Shown here: piece by piece, positions 15,295-17,313 of the stretch
Layout of the letters: each line of letters starts with the position of its first letter
Position numbering within the stretch: position 1 is the first letter of the stretch
NCBI GenBank assembly: GCA_937892865.1
Contig: CALBJG010000076.1
Coordinates: 1 to 17,313, forward strand
Direction of reading: 5' to 3'
Length of the DNA: 17,313 nucleotides
DNA from: an uncultured Clostridia bacterium
GTDB taxonomy: Bacteria > Bacillota > Clostridia > Oscillospirales > Oscillospiraceae
Position numbers and translations under genes: made by a program
The notes under the pieces: generated by a model
Database searches by the model: none
What the model was told of the DNA's origin: nothing
What the model saw: only the letters and a program-made list of their open reading frames with translations

Positions 15295-16437
15295 ATGCGC
15301 GAACATTGGATCGCAGCCTGGGGCTGCGCCAGCACCCATCCTTCCCGGATGTGCGCTGAGTGGATCCACGATACCACTGTGCGGCTGCAGATGCAGATGA
15401 CCGTACCGGGTAAAGGCTTGAAATTTCATTTTACCAATCTGTATGACCCGGAAACGGCAGTGATCGAAAAACTCACTGTCAGTGTTGCCACAGAGGGGAA
15501 CGGTATGGACGGTGCGCGGTGTATGCCCATCACCTTTGCCGGCGAAAGACAGTGCCGGATACCTTATAATAAAGAAGTGATCTCCGACCCGGTGGATTTG
15601 CTGCTCCGGGCAGGGGAGGTGCTGGTGGTGAACCTGTACTTCAAGGACTTCACCCGGCTCAGCACCGGATGCCGGGGGGAGGAACTGGACTTAAAGCGCT
15701 GGTGCTGTGACGGTGATCAGACGGATGCGGCTTTCCTGCCCTTTGGAACGGAATCCAACGCAGATATGTGTCCGTTCCTCCATACTATCGAGATTTTGGC
15801 GCCGGCAGAGGCATATTCTGTTGTGGCTTTCGGTGATTCTATCACGGCGCAGACCTGGCCGGATCGGCTGAAACGCCGGGTGATGGAACTGGGAAGAACG
15901 GATGTGGCAGTGGTCCGCAAGGGCATCGGCGGCAGCCGGATCCTGCGGGAGTACACCGTCCGGCAATACGATGCCTACGGCAAAAAAGGCACAGACCGGT
16001 TTGCCCGGGAGGTGCTGCTCCCCGGCGTGAAAAAAGTTTTCATTCTGCACGGGATCAATGATATCATCCACCCCACAGACGGCGTGGATGTCTATCGCCC
16101 TTTAAGCGAACTGCCCACAGCCCGGGAGATGATCGAAGGGTTGCAGTATTATATTGAAACTGCCCACGCCCACGGGATCGAAGTGTATCTTTCTCCTGTT
16201 TTGCCCTTCCGGGGACACAGCGCCTTTTGCGCCCATCGGGAGGCGATCCGGGAAGAGGTCAACCGCTGGATCCGGGAGGAAGCAAAGGTGGAGGGCGTCC
16301 TTGCCTTTGCCGATGCGGTGACCGACCCCCAAACGCCCACAGCCCTGTATCCTGCGTACGATTGCGGCGATCACCTGCACCCCAGCAATGCCGGCGCCCA
16401 GGCAATGGCAGACAGCATCCCGGAATCCTATATATAA
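15295..16437 (+). CDS. SGNH/GDSL-family hydrolase (putative carbohydrate esterase)
   Basis: A 380-residue protein with an N-terminal beta-sandwich-like domain (about 1-170; SDPVDLLLRAGEVLVV, 97-112) of the kind found in front of many GDSL esterases, and a C-terminal SGNH domain (about 173-380). All four catalytic blocks are intact: GDSIT (180-184, nucleophile Ser182), the oxyanion Gly213 in GIGGSR, HGIND (252-256, Asn255) and GDHLHPS (358-364, Asp359 and His362). No signal peptide is present, so it acts in the cytosol. A GGGGGAG site lies between the iclR stop and the ATG. It probably removes acetyl or other acyl groups from imported sugars before the GH2 enzyme acts; that link is inferred from position. 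No clear terminator follows (16438-16518), so reading on into the next gene is possible. Confidence 0.88.
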   Translation: MREHWIAAWGCASTHPSRMCAEWIHDTTVRLQMQMTVPGKGLKFHFTNLYDPETAVIEKLTVSVATEGNGMDGARCMPITFAGERQCRIPYNKEVISDPVDLLLRAGEVLVVNLYFKDFTRLSTGCRGEELDLKRWCCDGDQTDAAFLPFGTESNADMCPFLHTIEILAPAEAYSVVAFGDSITAQTWPDRLKRRVMELGRTDVAVVRKGIGGSRILREYTVRQYDAYGKKGTDRFAREVLLPGVKKVFILHGINDIIHPTDGVDVYRPLSELPTAREMIEGLQYYIETAHAHGIEVYLSPVLPFRGHSAFCAHREAIREEVNRWIREEAKVEGVLAFADAVTDPQTPTALYPAYDCGDHLHPSNAGAQAMADSIPESYI

Positions 16438-16518
16438 TTTTTGAAAAATACACCGGATAAAAGGCAGAATTGGCGGCATTTGACCGGAAATCGTTCCGGG
16501 ACATTCAAAATCTGTCAA

Positions 16519-16546
16519 TTTACAATGGGCGGTTGTATGTTATAAT
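16519..16546 (+). promoter_or_regulatory. Predicted promoter of the small membrane protein gene
   Basis: -35 TTTACA (16519-16524), a 16-bp spacer and -10 TATAAT (16541-16546) preceded by TGT, an extended -10 like that of rlmB. Confidence 0.7.
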
Positions 16547-16584
16547 AAAAATGTAGATAAAGCGGAAAGGAACGGTGTATATCA

Positions 16585-17046
16585 GTGAAGAAGATCAATC
16601 TTGTTCGGATTTTGAATATTGTGGCGATCCTGCTGCTCCTGGCGATGGTGATCTGCCAGTTTTTGCCAAACTGGACAATGAAGGAAGAAACCCTCTCTGT
16701 CAGCGAGTATGTCTGGCGTCCCCATGAACATAAGACATTTACCAAGCAACTGCAAAAGACGCTGGATACCGAATTGGATGCAGGCAGTATCGTGGGTTTG
16801 CATATAATCCTTGCCGCAGGCAGTATCGTGGGGATTTGGTTCAGTATTGCGAAAAACAAATCTCTGCTTCCGGCAGTGATCTACGGATTGGTAGGCGTAT
16901 ACGGTGTGTTGCAGATGCCGGGGAACGTCATTTTCCGGGCAGGCAACCATTATATGATATTCTTTATTCTCTGCATCGCGCTGATCGTCGTTGCCCTGGC
17001 GACCATCGTCACCGGCATCCTGCAGAAGAAAAAAGAAACAGTATAA
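16585..17046 (+). CDS. Small four-TM membrane protein of unknown function
   Basis: A 153-residue protein that I do not recognise. Predicted TM helices are at about 8-28, 67-87, 94-111 and 121-145. A polar, probably extracytoplasmic loop (about 29-64) follows TM1, and the Lys-rich C-terminus lies in the cytosol. The start is GTG 16585 (reads MKKINLVRI), with AAAGGA (16566-16571) 13 nt upstream, a longer gap than usual. The hexapeptide AGSIVG occurs twice (66-71 and 78-83), coded by an exact 17-bp direct repeat. It has its own promoter and terminator, so it is a separate unit. Four TM helices with a loop after TM1 recall small 'DUF' membrane proteins of Clostridia, without further evidence. Confidence 0.8.
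   Translation: MKKINLVRILNIVAILLLLAMVICQFLPNWTMKEETLSVSEYVWRPHEHKTFTKQLQKTLDTELDAGSIVGLHIILAAGSIVGIWFSIAKNKSLLPAVIYGLVGVYGVLQMPGNVIFRAGNHYMIFFILCIALIVVALATIVTGILQKKKETV
16780..16832 (+). repeat. 17-bp direct repeat inside the small membrane protein gene
   Basis: GCAGGCAGTATCGTGGG is exact at 16780-16796 and 16816-16832, in frame, 36 bp apart. Its first 12 bases recur at 17087-17098, after the gene's terminator. Confidence 0.75.
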
Positions 17047-17051
17047 TAATG

Positions 17052-17080
17052 AAACGGACACCTCTCGGGTGTCCGTTTTT
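17052..17080 (+). terminator. Rho-independent terminator of the small membrane protein gene
   Basis: Stem AAACGGACACC (17052-17062) pairs with GGTGTCCGTTT (17068-17078), loop of 5 nt, ending in a run of five T (17076-17080), 6 nt after the stop codon. Confidence 0.88.
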
Positions 17081-17118
17081 ATCATTGCAGGCAGTATCAC
17101 CGGCGTGGCGATCGAAAG

Positions 17119-17308
17119 CCTTCTCCTTGCGGAGAAGGTGTCGCGGCGCAGCCGTGACGAATGCGGTGGAGCGATGCCGTTCTAATATGTACCGAACTGC
17201 GGCTTCGCCGCGGTGACCCGTAGAGAATCGTTTGCATTTTCGCCGATGGCGAAAATAGAGGTGTTGCCGCCACGGAGGGCGGCAAGCAACAGTCCCCCGG
17301 ACTGTTGC
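17119..17308. repeat. Intergenic cluster of consecutive perfect stem-loops
   Basis: Six hairpins follow one another to the window end: CCTTCTCC/GGAGAAGG (17119-17138), GTCGCGGC/GCCGTGAC (17140-17158, one G-U), GCGGC/GCCGC (17199-17211), ATTTTCGCC/GGCGAAAAT (17236-17256), TTGCCGCC/GGCGGCAA (17264-17285) and GCAACAGTCC/GGACTGTTGC (17286-17308). There is no convincing gene from 17047 to 17313. The first two resemble a dispersed palindromic repeat I associate with gut Clostridia; that is from memory. The different stem sequences exclude a CRISPR array. Confidence 0.7.
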
Positions 17309-17313
17309 ATTTA

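Noticed and set aside
16991..17216. Small plus-strand frames around 16836-17216
   Set aside because: They overlap the membrane protein gene, its terminator and the hairpin cluster and have no start signals.
17119..17308. CRISPR array at the right end
   Set aside because: The hairpins differ in sequence and spacing and no constant repeat with unique spacers is present.

Overview
The window looks like chromosomal DNA of a low-to-mid GC gut Firmicute, most likely an Oscillospiraceae/Ruminococcaceae-type Clostridium. The grounds are strong AGGAGG Shine-Dalgarno sites, extended -10 (TGnTATAAT) promoters, an FtsH/RlmB/UraA gene set of Firmicutes type, and an intergenic stem-loop cluster at the right edge of a kind common in that group. 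The taxonomic call is inference from sequence style; no rRNA or other marker gene is present.

Layout: (1) 1-1223, minus strand, the N-terminal 407 codons of the membrane AAA+ protease FtsH, cut by the window edge. (2) A roughly 290-bp divergent intergenic region with a promoter facing each way and a structured, inverted-repeat-flanked block (1308-1437) between them. (3) Plus strand: rlmB (23S rRNA 2'-O-methyltransferase) followed at once by a 682-residue membrane protein that I read as a catalytically dead relative of heavy-metal P-type ATPases with an acidic N-terminal tail. (4) An intergenic stretch of about 340 bp with two terminator hairpins, a clear promoter and a leader that can fold in two mutually exclusive ways, then uraA (uracil/xanthine permease, NCS2), closed by a bidirectional terminator. 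(5) A tightly packed seven-gene minus-strand operon, 14267 to 6075, in transcription order: KDPG aldolase fused to a VOC domain; KdgK-type sugar kinase; RraA-family protein; GH2 beta-mannosidase-like enzyme; SMP-30/gluconolactonase-family lactonase; UxuA-family mannonate dehydratase; SDR oxidoreductase. (6) Divergently, an IclR-family regulator and an SGNH/GDSL hydrolase. (7) A small four-TM membrane protein, its terminator, and a run of perfect stem-loops to the window end.

How the genes fit together: UxuA (aldonate to 2-keto-3-deoxygluconate), KdgK (KDG to KDPG) and Eda (KDPG to pyruvate + glyceraldehyde-3-phosphate) form the lower Entner-Doudoroff/hexuronate trunk. In the usual Ashwell pathway the upstream steps would be a uronate isomerase and fructuronate reductase; no isomerase is seen here. 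Instead the cluster supplies a glycosidase, an SDR dehydrogenase and an SMP-30 lactonase, which could together make an oxidative route (glycoside to free sugar, to aldonolactone, to aldonate) feeding the same trunk. This route, probably for mannosides, is my main hypothesis and is not proven by sequence. The RraA-family protein and the VOC domain have no obvious place in it and may carry an extra step. The IclR regulator is the likely local controller: the operon has a near-consensus promoter (TTGACA-17-TATTAT) overlapped by a 9-bp direct repeat and followed by a palindrome in the 5' UTR. No transporter for the substrate lies in the window. No rRNA, tRNA, CRISPR array, insertion sequence or transposase was found.
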